64,000 nucleotides of DNA from Tillus elongatus (GCA_964006375.1 OZ023262.1:89445654-89509653), one strand, 5' to 3'. Shown: positions 22,020-33,850, counted from the first letter of the stretch. Made by a program: numbers and translations. Notes: generated from the sequence alone by a model not told the origin.

Positions 22020-22718
22020 TTTCAAGCGGACTTCATTAAGAATACAGATATTTTCGCCAAACGAAATATGTTAATTTTTGGTGTCGTTGAACCCCCTGAA
22101 TCGTTAGTGACCTACTACCTGCAGAAGAATATAAATAGATAGATATTGAGAATTATTCATCCTCTGAAGATACTAACTTGGTTAGCGAAACGATCGTCAG
22201 GTTTTTAAAATGTGTTGTGGTGATTTGGGTTCTCCTATCAGTGCTCATCACTGGTTCGAGTCTTCAATTAGTGAATCCAGGAAACACAATCTCAATATGT
22301 TTCATATATAAACCGAAAAGCTTTTTCAAACGCCTTCACAATCACAATTATTGCGAAAGGATTTTTGGTTACTTGCATATGCCCTTACAATAAGTACAAT
22401 TTGGATAATCCAATCCATCACAATACAGTTTACAGACCCGATGATCCTTTCGCTAACAAAGTTAGCGTTATCAGGAGGATGAATAAACTAAGAGAATAAA
22501 AACTAGAACCACTATTTATATGTCAGTTGTCAAGCAGCTGCGAACAGCGTCCTCTACGAAGGTATATACAGACAAATTGTATACCTGCTTTTATAATACT
22601 GCATGTCGTTATCAAATATTCTTTCTAGGAAAGACACACTGATTATTAAGGTAACAGTTCGAACGATGAACTACGTAGAACCGGACCTACTCTATTCATT
22701 GAAACATTTTTGTTCAAA

Positions 22719-22785
<67 letters not shown>

Positions 22786-22882
22786 CTTTCCTAAGCATCT
22801 AAATGACGCGGCTGCCTTACATTTTTGATGAACTTGAGATTTTCTTTATCTACATGATGATTATTATCCCAAATAGGCTGGG
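22020..22882 (-). mobile_element. Penelope-like element 3' region (cut by BEL copy 2)
   Basis: Just left of BEL copy 2 the minus strand reads H-H-V-D-K-E-N-L-K and R-Q-P-R-H-L-D-A, the C-terminal end of a Penelope-type GIY-YIG endonuclease, continuing in frame from 29350 rightward. Beyond it are a (TA)n tract, a possible TATA box (TATAAAAGC near 22590 on the minus strand) and an inverted pair of hammerhead-like motifs (22163-22191 and 22446-22474). Confidence 0.65.
22723..22780. repeat. (TA)n microsatellite
   Basis: About 58 bp of uninterrupted TA between the Penelope endonuclease end and its 3' region. Confidence 0.95.
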
Positions 22883-23306
22883 TGTTCATGCTCGTTGTTC
22901 TGTCACTTTTAAATTCAAATGTCGCGCGCTACACTGACATAGAGTAAGTGTTACTAATGGTTTCCGCCAGAAGACCAGAGGGGGGGGAAGAAGAATGAGA
23001 GAAGGGAGAGAAGCTTGCATCCCTCTGCCACTTGTTTTTGAGTCCTTGAAGAGGCAAGAGGTCTCGAGAAAGCGAATTGCTTTCAACCCCTTGAAGAGAC
23101 ACGAGGTCTCTAAATATCCATTGTGTTTGTAAGTCCTTTGGGAGACACGAGGTCCCTAGAGGTGTTGTGTGTGAATACAGAAAAACGAAGCTTATGTTCC
23201 TGCATTATTGGAGAATAAAGGTAGGTAACTTTGCTTATTGTCAGTGCCCTATTTGTTCTGTTTTTTTTTGTTATTCATTATAAAATAAATACACGTGGTA
23301 TTTACA
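22883..23306 (+). repeat. BEL copy 2, 5' LTR
   Basis: The 424-bp LTR is TGTTCATG ... GTATTTACA. It lacks the short internal duplication present in copy 1's LTRs and carries an AAATTC rather than AAATC variant near its start. Confidence 0.94.
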
Positions 23307-23308
23307 TT

Positions 23309-23323
23309 TGGCCCATCGACCGG
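23309..23323 (+). promoter_or_regulatory. BEL copy 2 primer binding site
   Basis: TGGCCCATCGACCGG follows the 5' LTR after 2 bp. Confidence 0.7.
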
Positions 23324-23557
23324 ATTTTTATAGTTGTTTTGTTTTGATATTAGTTGATACAGTCCATTTTTTGAAGTAATTTTACTTGTTTCCTTTAGTC
23401 TAGTAAATTTGTAATTGTTTATTGCCGTGTTGAGTCATTTAATTTCAAGGTGACGTTATTGCTTGTATATAACTAGGTACATACTCGAATTGCATATTGT
23501 TGAAATCACGTTTGCATATTGTTTAAATCGCGTTTAGGAATTTTTTTGCGTTGAACA

Positions 23558-26500
23558 ATGGAGTTGATTCAGCTAAAAAATAAGCGCGAAAGCGTTTATA
23601 GACGAGTAGAAGCCATATTGCACGTGGCTCAACAGGTCAAAATAGACGCAGTAGTGGATTTAGATGGGTTGAATAGATTTGAGGTTCGTTTTGAGGCGTT
23701 GAATGAGTTGGTCAATCTATTTGATTCATTGCATTTGGACATCGTGTCGGTAGTTGATCGATCAGAGTTGGAGAGCGAGCATGAAATGCAGAACAAATTC
23801 GATGAACTGCAATACTCTATAAAAACTATCTATCGAGAACTGAGAGGTTATGCAAATAAAGCCGCTGAGAATCAAGCTCGATCCGTTTTTCACGGTAGTT
23901 CGAAATCGAGTCGAGCATCGAGTAAGTCGCGGTGTTCTGTCAAATCATCGAACGCTCGATCTCTCAGTGAAAAGGAAGTAACGAACGCAAACGCGATTAT
24001 GTCAACTTCAAATTTAAACAGACATTTGAGGTTACCGAAAATCGAAATGCCAAAATTCGATGGAAATTGGAAAAACTGGCCAACCTTTTATGATCTGTTT
24101 AAAACAATGATTCATGAGAACGAATCATTGTCAGATATTGAAAAGTTCCAATATTTGAGTGCTTCGTTAGTGAAGGATGCAGCTGGCCTAATCAAGAATT
24201 TACCGCTAACGGGAAGCAATTATGGGATTGCATTCAAGTCTCTGGTCTCAAGGTATCACAATACCCGGGTTTTGTTGACCAATTATTGGCAGGGTATTGT
24301 ACAGGCCCCCAAAGCAAATAGTGAATCTGCTTCTTCCCTACGAACGTTGTTGTCTGTATTCAGTGAAAATTTGGAAGCGTTGAAGCAGTTTGAACATGAC
24401 ATGTGGGATTTCACTAAATTCAACATGTTGCTGCAAAAGGTGGATATGAGTCTTAAGCAAAAATTTGAGCTTGAGTTTTGCGAATCGGACATTCCCAGTT
24501 TTAGTAGTTTATGTAGATTCTTGGAAAAGCAGTGTAAAGCAATGGAGACAACTGCCTTAACTTCCAATTATGTGACTAATAGAAGGCAGCATGTTTCAGC
24601 AACCACTGCTAGGCCCGCTTCGTCCTTTGTTACCAGCACAAAGCTTGTATGTGCTTATTGTAAGGAGGAGCACCCCATGCTCAAGTGTGATGGATTTCTA
24701 TCTTTATCCTCTCATAAACGGTATACGTTCGCAAAAAAGAATAATCTTTGTTTTAACTGTTTATCAAACTCGCATGCCAGCAGGGAGTGCAAGTCATCAA
24801 GTTGTCGTGTATGTAATAAACACCATCATACATTATTGCACTTCCCAAAAGCACCGGCATCGAGAGATGAGAGTGACTCAAACAAGCCACCTGTGGAAGA
24901 GCCACAAGGTGCAGAGCAATTGCGTGTGTTGGCAAGTGTGGTAAAAAGGGAACAGTCCGTGTTACTGGCAACTATAATGCTATTAGTACGAGATAAAAAT
25001 GGAAAGGTTAGGAGATGTCGAGCTCTCCTGGATTGTGCGAGTGAGGCTAATTTCATTTCGCAGCAGTGTGTTGAAAAATTGGGGCTCAACACCTCATCTC
25101 GTTCAGTGATGGTTCAAGGCTTGAACCAAATGAGCTCGCTTGCTAGCCAAGGCACTCTCAAATGTCGAGTAGAGTCCATTTATGAGCCAACAAAGTTAGA
25201 GTTGGACATGATTGTGATTCCGAACATTTGTTCCAAGATCCCTTCTGCTAAAATTGAGCAGTGCCACTGGCAACATATTCAGAACTTAGAGTTGGCAGAT
25301 TCAGAGTTTGGTATACCAGGGGACATTGAAATTTTGTTGGGTACTGACGTTTATGCTCATGTGGTTAGACCTGGAATAAAGAGAGGGCCTCGAGGTGCAC
25401 CAGTGGCCATCAATACTGTTTTTGGTTGGGTGCTTATGGGCAGTGTAGAACAGTCAAAGTCTCATTCTGTTGTGAATAGTTTATGCACGTTGGTCGACTT
25501 GGATCATACCTTGAAACAGTTTTGGAGCTTGGAACAGGTACCACAAGGTTTAGTTATGTCTCCGGAAGATAAAAAATGTGAGGAAATCTTCAAGAAGACT
25601 CAGCACCGAAATAGTGCTGGGAGATATATTTTAAATATGCCCTTTCGTGAGGGTAGTCCGTGTTTGGGAGAATCTTTCAGTGTTGCATTGAGGCGGTTTT
25701 ACTCCCTGGAAGCACGTCTTAGTAGGGATCCAGCGTTGCACAAGTCCTATTCGGAGTTTATCAGGGATTATTATGAGTCTGGCCATATGTCTCTGGTATC
25801 AGATGTAGCTGTGGAACCATCTGATGCATACTATATTCCCCATCATTGTGTGTTGCGTCCTCACAGCCTTTCGACCAAACTGCGGGTGGTCTTTGATGCT
25901 AGTTCCAAAAGTACGAATGGTGTATCTCTGAACGATACGTTGTTAGTGGGAGCGAAGTTGCAGACAGATATTGCCACTGTGTTGTTGAAATTTCGCTCAA
26001 ACAAAATTGCATTTACTGCTGACATTCGGCAAATGTATCGACAAATTTTGGTTGTAGATAATCATAGGGATTATCAAAGAATTCTCTGGAGGTTCTCAAA
26101 GGGGGAACCTGTACAGAAATATCGCCTTAATACTGTCACATATGGGGTCTCCTCAAGCCCACACATGGCAATCCGAACAATGATGCAGCTTTGGGATGAT
26201 GAGGAATCATCTTTTCCATTGGCAGCAAAGCTAGTTCGGTCCGATCTCTATGTGGATGATGTAGTCAGTGGAGTCGACTCATTGTCAGAGGCTTTTGAGT
26301 TGCAACGGCAATTGATTGGGTTGTTTGCTAAGGGGGGTTTTGAATTGAAGAAGTGGGCCAGCAATAATTCGAAACTGTTGTCCACAGTATCAGCTGATAG
26401 TCAGCAACCTCGATCGTTAGATTTAAATGATCCATCAGTGTTGAAAATTTTAGGATTGCAGTGGTGTCCCATAGGTGATACATTCTCTTTTAATGTTGAA

Positions 26501-28774
26501 CCTATTGATCGTCCGTGCACAAAACGAAATCTTCTTTCGGAATTGGCAAGAATTTATGACCCCCTGGGTTTTTTGTCTCCTGTTACCCTGTTGGCAAAAT
26601 ATCTTATGCAGTGCTTGTGGGAGCAAAAAGTGGGATGGGATGATAAGCCCTCAAAGGATATTGTTGGTCAGTGGTCTCAGTATAAATCACAACTCAGTGC
26701 GCTAGCAGGTTTATCAATTCCCAGAGGCGTAAAACACGATAATATCATCAGTACAGAACTCCATGGGTTCTGTGATGCATCGGAGCGAGGGTATGCTGCA
26801 GTTGTTTACTTAAGACAAGTATCAGAGGAGGGTCAAGTTTGGATCAATTTTCTGTGTGCCAAGTCCAAGGTATCACCTTTAAAAAGAATATCGATTCCAC
26901 GTCTCGAATTGTGTGGGTGTTTATTGTTGGCAAAGCTTCTGGAATTTGTGTGTCGGGTGTATGAAGGTCGTTTTGAGTTTAACTCTATGTATGCTTGGTC
27001 AGACTCTATGGTGGCACTTGCCTGGATAAAATCATCTTCCAATAGGTGGAAGACCTTTATTGGGAATCGAGTAGCAAGCATACAAGAGAAGATTCCTCCA
27101 GGGTCATGGCATCACGTAAGTGGACAAGAAAACCCAGCTGATTGTGCATCGAGAGGCATGTTACCTTCTGGGTTTTGTGAGCATCCACTATGGTGGGCGG
27201 GACCCGCCTGGCTAAAATTGGCAAGAGAAAATTGGCCCAAGTCGTTGCGTTTTGAGCCGCCAGAAGAGTGCCTGGCGGAGCAACGAACTCTCCCCGTACT
27301 AGTTACTTTGGCAAATGAGGAGTGGCTCAGTAAACTTTTGAATCGCTTTTCGCATCTACGGAAAATTCAGGGTGTTGTTGTATATTGTCAGCGGTTTGTG
27401 CGAAATTGTAGGGTGTCTCCATCTGACCGAACTACTGCATCTCTGACAGCCACCGAATTACAGGAGGCGCTTCATATGCTTATCAAATGTGCTCAAGGTG
27501 AAGTATTTCAAAGGGAAATAGCATCCTTGGTTAAAGGTGAGAGGTGTGCGAGGGCAATAAATAAGTTAGCCCCCTTTCTGGATACAGAGGGTATCCTCAG
27601 GGTGGGCGGTCGCCTTCGTCAAGCTGATGTTCCAGTTGAAGTGAAACACCCTATATTGTTGCCCCGCTCACATCGTCTCACCGAGTTAATCATTGCACAC
27701 ACACACCATGTCAATCTTCATCCTGGTCCTCGCACATTGCTTCATTTGCTTTCGCAACAGTTTTGGATTTTGTCCCCTCGGAGAGCTATTCATCATGTTT
27801 TGTCAAGGTGCTATCGTTGCTTTCGAGTGAATCCTACTCCCATGGCACCGATGATGTCTGATTTGCCAGTTGCCAGGGTTTCTCAGTTGAAGCCGTTTTC
27901 ACACAGCGGAGTTGATTTTGCAGGTCCAGTTTTTGTGACACAGGGCAGATATCGAGGTGTCCGAAAGGTGAAAGCATATATTTGTTTGTTTGTGTGCATG
28001 GCAACGAAGGCCCTCCATTTGGAAGTAGTGTCTGATCTTTCAGCTGAAGCCTTCTTGGCAGCTCTTCGGAGGTTTGTGGCTCGCAGAGGAAGATGTGACA
28101 ATTTGTATAGCGATAGAGGTACCAACTTCGTCGGCTCAAATAAGCAGCTCTTAAACTATGCAAAGGGGGCAGCAGATGCTTGTACCATTAAGTGGCATTT
28201 CAACCCCCCATCAGCTCCGCATTTTGGAGGTCTGTGGGAGGCAGGAGTGCGCTCAGTCAAGACTCATTTGCGAAGGGTGATCGGTTTGCAGATTCTGACC
28301 TTCGAGGAAATGTCCACGTTGCTTGCTCAAGTGGAATCAGTTTTGAATTCTCGACCATTGTGTAGTGCGAGTACTGATCCAAATGATCTGTTAGCCCTAT
28401 CCCCAGGACATTTTCTTACAATGGAACCGTTAGGTGCTCCTCCTGATGCTGATTTGACTTTGTTAAGTATGAATCGCTTGTCACGCTGGCAGCTGGTGCC
28501 AAGGATCCACCAGGACTTTTGGCGCCGCTGGAAGAACGAATACCTGCATACACTGCAGCAGCGTGGTAAGTGGGATACTGTGCAAACGTCCCCCCCGATC
28601 GGAGCTTTAGTTGTGATTAAAGATGAGACTTCGTCACCTCTTGTTTGGAAGCTCGGACGCATTATGCAACTATACCCAGGCCGTGATGGTATAGCTCGGG
28701 TAGCTCAAGTTCGCACTAGTAGTGGCACTTTTGATAGGCCTCTGACGAAGTTATGTCTGTTGCCATCGCAGTAA
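23558..28774 (+). CDS. BEL/Pao Gag-Pol polyprotein, uninterrupted
   Basis: One 1,738-residue frame carries Gag with an N-terminal helical region and an R-L-P-K-I-E-M-P-K-F-D-G-N block near residue 160. Zinc-knuckle cysteines lie near 365-428 (C-F-N-C-L and C-R-V-C-N). The aspartic-protease-like region near 490 has an active-site box that reads L-L-D-C-A-S, not D-S/T-G. Reverse transcriptase follows (A-D-I-R-Q-M-Y near 828, Y-V-D-D near 898), then RNase H (F-C-D-A-S near 1070). Integrase has a H-H-C-C finger near 1395-1435 and acidic residues in G-V-D-F-A-G, Y-S-D-R-G-T and L-W-E-A-G. No stop or frameshift is present. The start chosen is the ATG 252 bp downstream of the 5' LTR. Confidence 0.94.
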   Translation: MELIQLKNKRESVYRRVEAILHVAQQVKIDAVVDLDGLNRFEVRFEALNELVNLFDSLHLDIVSVVDRSELESEHEMQNKFDELQYSIKTIYRELRGYANKAAENQARSVFHGSSKSSRASSKSRCSVKSSNARSLSEKEVTNANAIMSTSNLNRHLRLPKIEMPKFDGNWKNWPTFYDLFKTMIHENESLSDIEKFQYLSASLVKDAAGLIKNLPLTGSNYGIAFKSLVSRYHNTRVLLTNYWQGIVQAPKANSESASSLRTLLSVFSENLEALKQFEHDMWDFTKFNMLLQKVDMSLKQKFELEFCESDIPSFSSLCRFLEKQCKAMETTALTSNYVTNRRQHVSATTARPASSFVTSTKLVCAYCKEEHPMLKCDGFLSLSSHKRYTFAKKNNLCFNCLSNSHASRECKSSSCRVCNKHHHTLLHFPKAPASRDESDSNKPPVEEPQGAEQLRVLASVVKREQSVLLATIMLLVRDKNGKVRRCRALLDCASEANFISQQCVEKLGLNTSSRSVMVQGLNQMSSLASQGTLKCRVESIYEPTKLELDMIVIPNICSKIPSAKIEQCHWQHIQNLELADSEFGIPGDIEILLGTDVYAHVVRPGIKRGPRGAPVAINTVFGWVLMGSVEQSKSHSVVNSLCTLVDLDHTLKQFWSLEQVPQGLVMSPEDKKCEEIFKKTQHRNSAGRYILNMPFREGSPCLGESFSVALRRFYSLEARLSRDPALHKSYSEFIRDYYESGHMSLVSDVAVEPSDAYYIPHHCVLRPHSLSTKLRVVFDASSKSTNGVSLNDTLLVGAKLQTDIATVLLKFRSNKIAFTADIRQMYRQILVVDNHRDYQRILWRFSKGEPVQKYRLNTVTYGVSSSPHMAIRTMMQLWDDEESSFPLAAKLVRSDLYVDDVVSGVDSLSEAFELQRQLIGLFAKGGFELKKWASNNSKLLSTVSADSQQPRSLDLNDPSVLKILGLQWCPIGDTFSFNVEPIDRPCTKRNLLSELARIYDPLGFLSPVTLLAKYLMQCLWEQKVGWDDKPSKDIVGQWSQYKSQLSALAGLSIPRGVKHDNIISTELHGFCDASERGYAAVVYLRQVSEEGQVWINFLCAKSKVSPLKRISIPRLELCGCLLLAKLLEFVCRVYEGRFEFNSMYAWSDSMVALAWIKSSSNRWKTFIGNRVASIQEKIPPGSWHHVSGQENPADCASRGMLPSGFCEHPLWWAGPAWLKLARENWPKSLRFEPPEECLAEQRTLPVLVTLANEEWLSKLLNRFSHLRKIQGVVVYCQRFVRNCRVSPSDRTTASLTATELQEALHMLIKCAQGEVFQREIASLVKGERCARAINKLAPFLDTEGILRVGGRLRQADVPVEVKHPILLPRSHRLTELIIAHTHHVNLHPGPRTLLHLLSQQFWILSPRRAIHHVLSRCYRCFRVNPTPMAPMMSDLPVARVSQLKPFSHSGVDFAGPVFVTQGRYRGVRKVKAYICLFVCMATKALHLEVVSDLSAEAFLAALRRFVARRGRCDNLYSDRGTNFVGSNKQLLNYAKGAADACTIKWHFNPPSAPHFGGLWEAGVRSVKTHLRRVIGLQILTFEEMSTLLAQVESVLNSRPLCSASTDPNDLLALSPGHFLTMEPLGAPPDADLTLLSMNRLSRWQLVPRIHQDFWRRWKNEYLHTLQQRGKWDTVQTSPPIGALVVIKDETSSPLVWKLGRIMQLYPGRDGIARVAQVRTSSGTFDRPLTKLCLLPSQ

Positions 28775-28925
28775 TACGTCCGCCTTGAAATTTTTTTGTA
28801 CAGTTAATTATAAATCCAATAGCTTCAGTTTTTTGTTTTTTGTGCTTATTGTAAATTTTTGTTTCGTTTGTTTATTTGAGAAACAATATAATTGTGAAAA
28901 TAAATCCTTATTTTGGTGGGCGGAA

Positions 28926-29349
28926 TGTTCATGCTCGTTGTTCTGTCACTTTTAAATTCAAATGTCGCGCGCTACACTGACATAGAGTAAGTGTTACTAA
29001 TGGTTTCCGCCAGAAGACCAGAGGGGGGGGAAGAAGAATGAGAGAAGGGAGAGAAGCTTGCATCCCTCTGCCACTTGTTTTTGAGTCCTTGAAGAGGCAA
29101 GAGGTCTCGAGAAAGCGAATTGCTTTCAACCCCTTGAAGAGACACGAGGTCTCTAAATATCCATTGTGTTTGTAAGTCCTTTGGGAGACACGAGGTCCCT
29201 AGAGGTGTTGTGTGTGAATACAGAAAAACGAAGCTTATGTTCCTGCATTATTGGAGAATAAAGGTAGGTAACTTTGCTTATTGTCAGTGCCCTATTTGTT
29301 CTGTTTTTTTTTGTTATTCATTATAAAATAAATACACGTGGTATTTACA
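28926..29349 (+). repeat. BEL copy 2, 3' LTR
   Basis: The 424-bp LTR matches the 5' LTR with no difference found by eye. A purine-rich stretch (GGTGGGCGGAA) ends at 28925. Confidence 0.94.
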
Positions 29350-29925
29350 CTGGGCAATGGATGATTTATCAATAGTGCCAAATCTCAGTTGTGCTAAATG
29401 TTCTGTAAATCTAGTTTCAATAGTTCTTTTAGTTTGCCCAACATATTTAAGTTCAAAATTCTTATAATTCATACAGTTCCGACACTTCTGCGGTTTTATC
29501 TTAATCCTTTGGGTTACCCAGCTAATTTTTTAATGTATTTTTGTAGAAAATTTTAGTTGTAAATTGGATTTTTTAAAAATGCTATTAAAAGCTCTCATAA
29601 TTCACGGTTGAAATGGTAAACAAACAACAGTTTTGTTTGGTTTATCTTTTCTGAAAGTCGTAGATTCTGCTAACATTTTCTTTGATTTATAGTTATTGAC
29701 TAATTTCTCCACTAAACAGGTAGAGTAACCGTTATACTTAGCTACATTTTTAATATATTCTCTCTGTTGTATTTTTCTTTATTTAAGGGAAACTATATTA
29801 ATCTATGAACCAGAAACTTCAAACAAACTTTTTCTGTGGAAAACTATGGTGTGAGTCAATCGAAATGTAACTAACAGAAATGGTTTCCTTTCTGTGGATG
29901 TCAAATTTTAAAGTTTTTCAGTTTC
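29350..29925 (-). mobile_element. Penelope-like element, minus-strand fragment (RT end to GIY-YIG)
   Basis: On the minus strand the 3' end of a Penelope-type RT (D-I-H-R-K-E-T) is followed by E-S-T-T-F-R-K-D-K-P and then a GIY-YIG endonuclease core: N-F-E-L-K-Y-V-G-Q-T-K-R and R-F-T-E-H. The domain continues at 22882 after removal of BEL copy 2. Several stops show it is inactive. It overlaps in content with the plus-strand fragment beginning at 29930, making an inverted repeat. Confidence 0.78.
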
Positions 29926-29929
29926 AAAT

Positions 29930-30587
29930 TCACTTGAATTTATTAATTAGGTTAAAAATATTATATTGGTTGAAGGCAATGTTTTAATATCGTTTGATGT
30001 GACCTTCTTGTTTCCCAGTGTTCCCATAAAAAAAACACTAACATATTTAGACCATTTGTTAAAAATGAACAACATAGATGAAGAGGTCTGCAAAGAATAT
30101 ATACATTTAATAAATGTTTGCATGAATCAGAATATTTTTCAATTTAATAATTAATTTTTTGAATAAACCCATGCCACAGCAATGGGAACTCCCTTTTTCC
30201 ATCCATTAAAAACCTTTTCATGAGTAAATTTGAAACAGACTTAGCAAATGAAAATGACTATTTTCCTAGAGTATGATTTCGTTATGTGGATGATGTTTTT
30301 GCAGTATTTAATACAAATGTATGCAAAGTAGATTATTTTATTGCCAAATTAAACAGTAAATTTGACTCCATTAAATTTACACATGAAATAGAAATTAAGA
30401 ACAAATTACCTTTCCTTGACATATTAGTCATTAAAAAGAGAGACACTTTAGAACTTGACATCCACAGAAAGGAAACTACTACTATAAGTTACATTTCGAT
30501 TGACTGACATCATAGTTTTCCACAAAGAAGTTTGTTTGAGTTTTCTGGTTCATAGATTAATACAGTTTTGCTTAAATAAAGAAAAAG
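29930..30587 (+). mobile_element. Penelope-like element, plus-strand fragment (RT)
   Basis: The fragment contains L-I-S-F-D-V-T-F-L-F-P-S-V-P, the characteristic RT block of Penelope-like elements. A catalytic R-Y-V-D-D-V-F-A-V-F is near 30280 and L-P-F-L-D-I-L-V near 30410. Stops and frameshifts break it. It ends where the (TA)n-bearing insertion begins and resumes at about 31850. Confidence 0.8.
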
Positions 30588-31849
<1,262 letters not shown>

Positions 31850-32100
31850 AATACAACAAAGAACTTGAATATATTAAAAATGTAGCTACTGGTAACACCT
31901 GTATGCTTAGTGGAAAAATTAGTCGATAAACATAAAACAAACAAAATGTTAGGGGAATCTACGACTTTCAGAAAAGATAAACCAGATAAAACCAGTTTCT
32001 TTACTATATTTAGTGCTGTTTGCATTAGGCTGTATATGACAGCATTATGCTTGCTTTTAATGTTATGGCAAGATCATTTGTGTATCCTTGGATTATAAAT
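31850..32100 (+). mobile_element. Penelope-like element, plus-strand continuation
   Basis: It resumes the plus-strand Penelope fragment (Y-I-K-N-V-A, then E-S-T-T-F-R-K-D-K-P), homologous to the minus-strand copy near 29640-29770. It has several stops and no endonuclease core. Confidence 0.65.
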
Positions 32101-32109
32101 CGTGTTCCG

Positions 32110-32570
32110 GTCAATATAGTCATAGTTTACCACTAATGAGTGACCACAGCAGAGGTGATAGCACTCCTCTTTGAGGACAACCTTTTGCCGTCGTTACTGT
32201 TGATATGGTGTCATTTGTGGTAGTCGTGATTACACAGCTTTTTAGCATTGACTCAATCCATCTTACAATGGCGATTTCCACTTCCCTTTCTTGTAAGGCC
32301 CATTTGATGGACTGATATGAGGTGTCGTCAAAGGCATCTTCTATGTCAATGAATGCACTGACGGCTACTTCTTTAGCCACAAAACTTTTTTTATACCCCT
32401 TAATAAACAGTGCAGGGCATCTAATGTGGATTATCCCGTCTGATAGGTGAATTGTTGTACATGGAGCGGTTTTCTTTTAGGGTTTCGCTTCTCATGTATT
32501 GCCTTATCCGTGATCTTTAGGAGAAAGGATGTGAGGCTAATGGGGCGTTCTAATATCTTAACTGTTCCAT
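32110..32570 (-). pseudogene. LINE reverse transcriptase fragment (I/R1-like)
   Basis: The minus strand reads R-P-I-S-L-T-S-F near its 5' end, then A-F-I-D-I-E-D-A-F-D-D (RT motif A) and G-C-P-Q-R-G-V-L-S-P-L-L-W-S-L (motif B). The second motif is typical of I/R1-type LINEs. Frameshifts and truncation at both ends show it is a fossil. It may belong to the same family as 39783-41612. Confidence 0.75.
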
Positions 32571-32915
32571 AGGAAAGGGTATAACAAAAATGCGAATCTT
32601 TTTGTAGTTGATCCTAGAATTGCATTTGCTAATATCTTATACAATCTTTACACAAATATATCAAAGATCAAAGGCTGTTCAATTAAATCACAGCATCACA
32701 TTAAATGACTGTCATAGATGCCCAACATATTAATTTTCCAGGCACTGTCTTCCTGGAAACCAAAAACACTATGAACTTATACATCTACCTAAAAAGTTAT
32801 AATAAATTCTAGAATACCTCTACAATAAGTATATAAGAAAAAGCAACATTTTCTTTGCAACAATGTATCTTAAATGCTAGTCTTTGCTTAAAATATTGCT
32901 TTATGTGTTACTTAC
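32571..32915. other. Intronic stretch without identified feature
   Basis: AT-rich sequence between the LINE fragment and the splice donor of the unknown-fold exon. Nothing supported. Confidence 0.5.
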
Positions 32916-33386
32916 AGCATCGTGGTACATCATTTGTATCCATGTTTAATACTTCTCCTACACTACAGGTAAAACCTCTTTTGTTTCCAGATTTCAAGGC
33001 TCTCAATGGTGGACACTGATTTCCAATAGATGATACATTTAATAATGGGTCAATGACAGCACTGGCAGATGGCACAGACAAGTCAAACATAAGGCTCAAA
33101 CTACTACCACACAAGTCATACAATTGAGGCTGACGTACTACAGGCACCACAGCTAAGATATAATCAATACTGACAACGTTTTCTTCAACAAGAGTAGCTA
33201 CTGCATTGATGAAAGAAACATTCATTTTAACATTGACTGCAGAACATCTTTCAGAGAGAATGTTGTTAAGGTTATTGTAGTATTGGGACATCAGGTCTGT
33301 GTACTGATTTAGACAAGCAGTGGCAACAGCTCCGTTAGCTCGGTAATTTACACTCGCAGTGAAGTGGTAAGCGGCTTGCTGAGTAT
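32916..33386 (-). CDS. uif: Exon: cysteine-containing linker module of unknown fold
   Basis: This 471-nt exon (phase 1 in, phase 1 out) encodes about 157 residues that match no module I can name. Visible features are spaced cysteines (A-T-A-C-L-N, S-E-R-C-S-A-V, Y-D-L-C-G-S, N-Q-C-P-P, F-T-C-S-V-G, P-R-C at the end), alternating hydrophobic segments and several N-x-S/T sequons. Its place between the sushi module and the first GCC2/GCC3 repeat corresponds to a region before the ephrin-receptor-like repeats in SVEP1/uninflatable-type proteins. Acceptor TTTTTCTTGTAG and donor GTAAGT are strong. It is coding on frame and splice evidence; its function is unknown. Confidence 0.85.
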
Positions 33387-33850
33387 CTACAAGAAAAATA
33401 TAACAATGTAACATACATATACAGGGTGTCACACGGTCGATGGTTCCTTAGCTGTATATGCAAAACCAAACCTGGAATCGATCTGAAAATTAGGTTGGTA
33501 CCATAATCAAGAATGTTCTATGTATCTAAAAACATTTCAATTACGTGGTGTTACCGCTTCTACTGAAGTATCGTTGTAGCTCCGTTATTTTAAATTAAAC
33601 AGCCTGTATTTTATATATTTTTTTGAATTCCCTGTTTAATCTAAATAACTTTTTACCAAGATGTTCCTACACCTATCGGTGGTGGTTCCCCAGATATTAA
33701 TTAATTTTCATATTTTTTTACACAAAACACAGTCATGATTAAACCTTGATAATTTTGTAGTGCTGCATCTTGTGAAGTATAAAATTGTGGTTTTAGTTTA
33801 AGGATAGTAAAATTATTTCATTCTAATAGAGAAATCGATCCGATATTATA

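Larger units (their letters stand above)
22883..29349 (+). mobile_element. BEL/Pao LTR retrotransposon copy 2, apparently intact
   Basis: A complete 6,467-bp element has LTRs of 424 bp that appear identical by eye and a 5-bp target duplication CTGGG (22878-22882 and 29350-29354). The primer site is at 23309-23323, there is one uninterrupted gag-pol frame, and a purine-rich tract precedes the 3' LTR. It is inserted in a Penelope-like endonuclease sequence and is antisense to the host gene. All signs point to very recent insertion. Confidence 0.95.

Noticed and set aside
12676..29349. Tandem or segmental duplication explaining the two BEL elements
   Set aside because: Each copy has its own target duplication and its own LTR length variant, and the flanks are different elements, so these are independent insertions.
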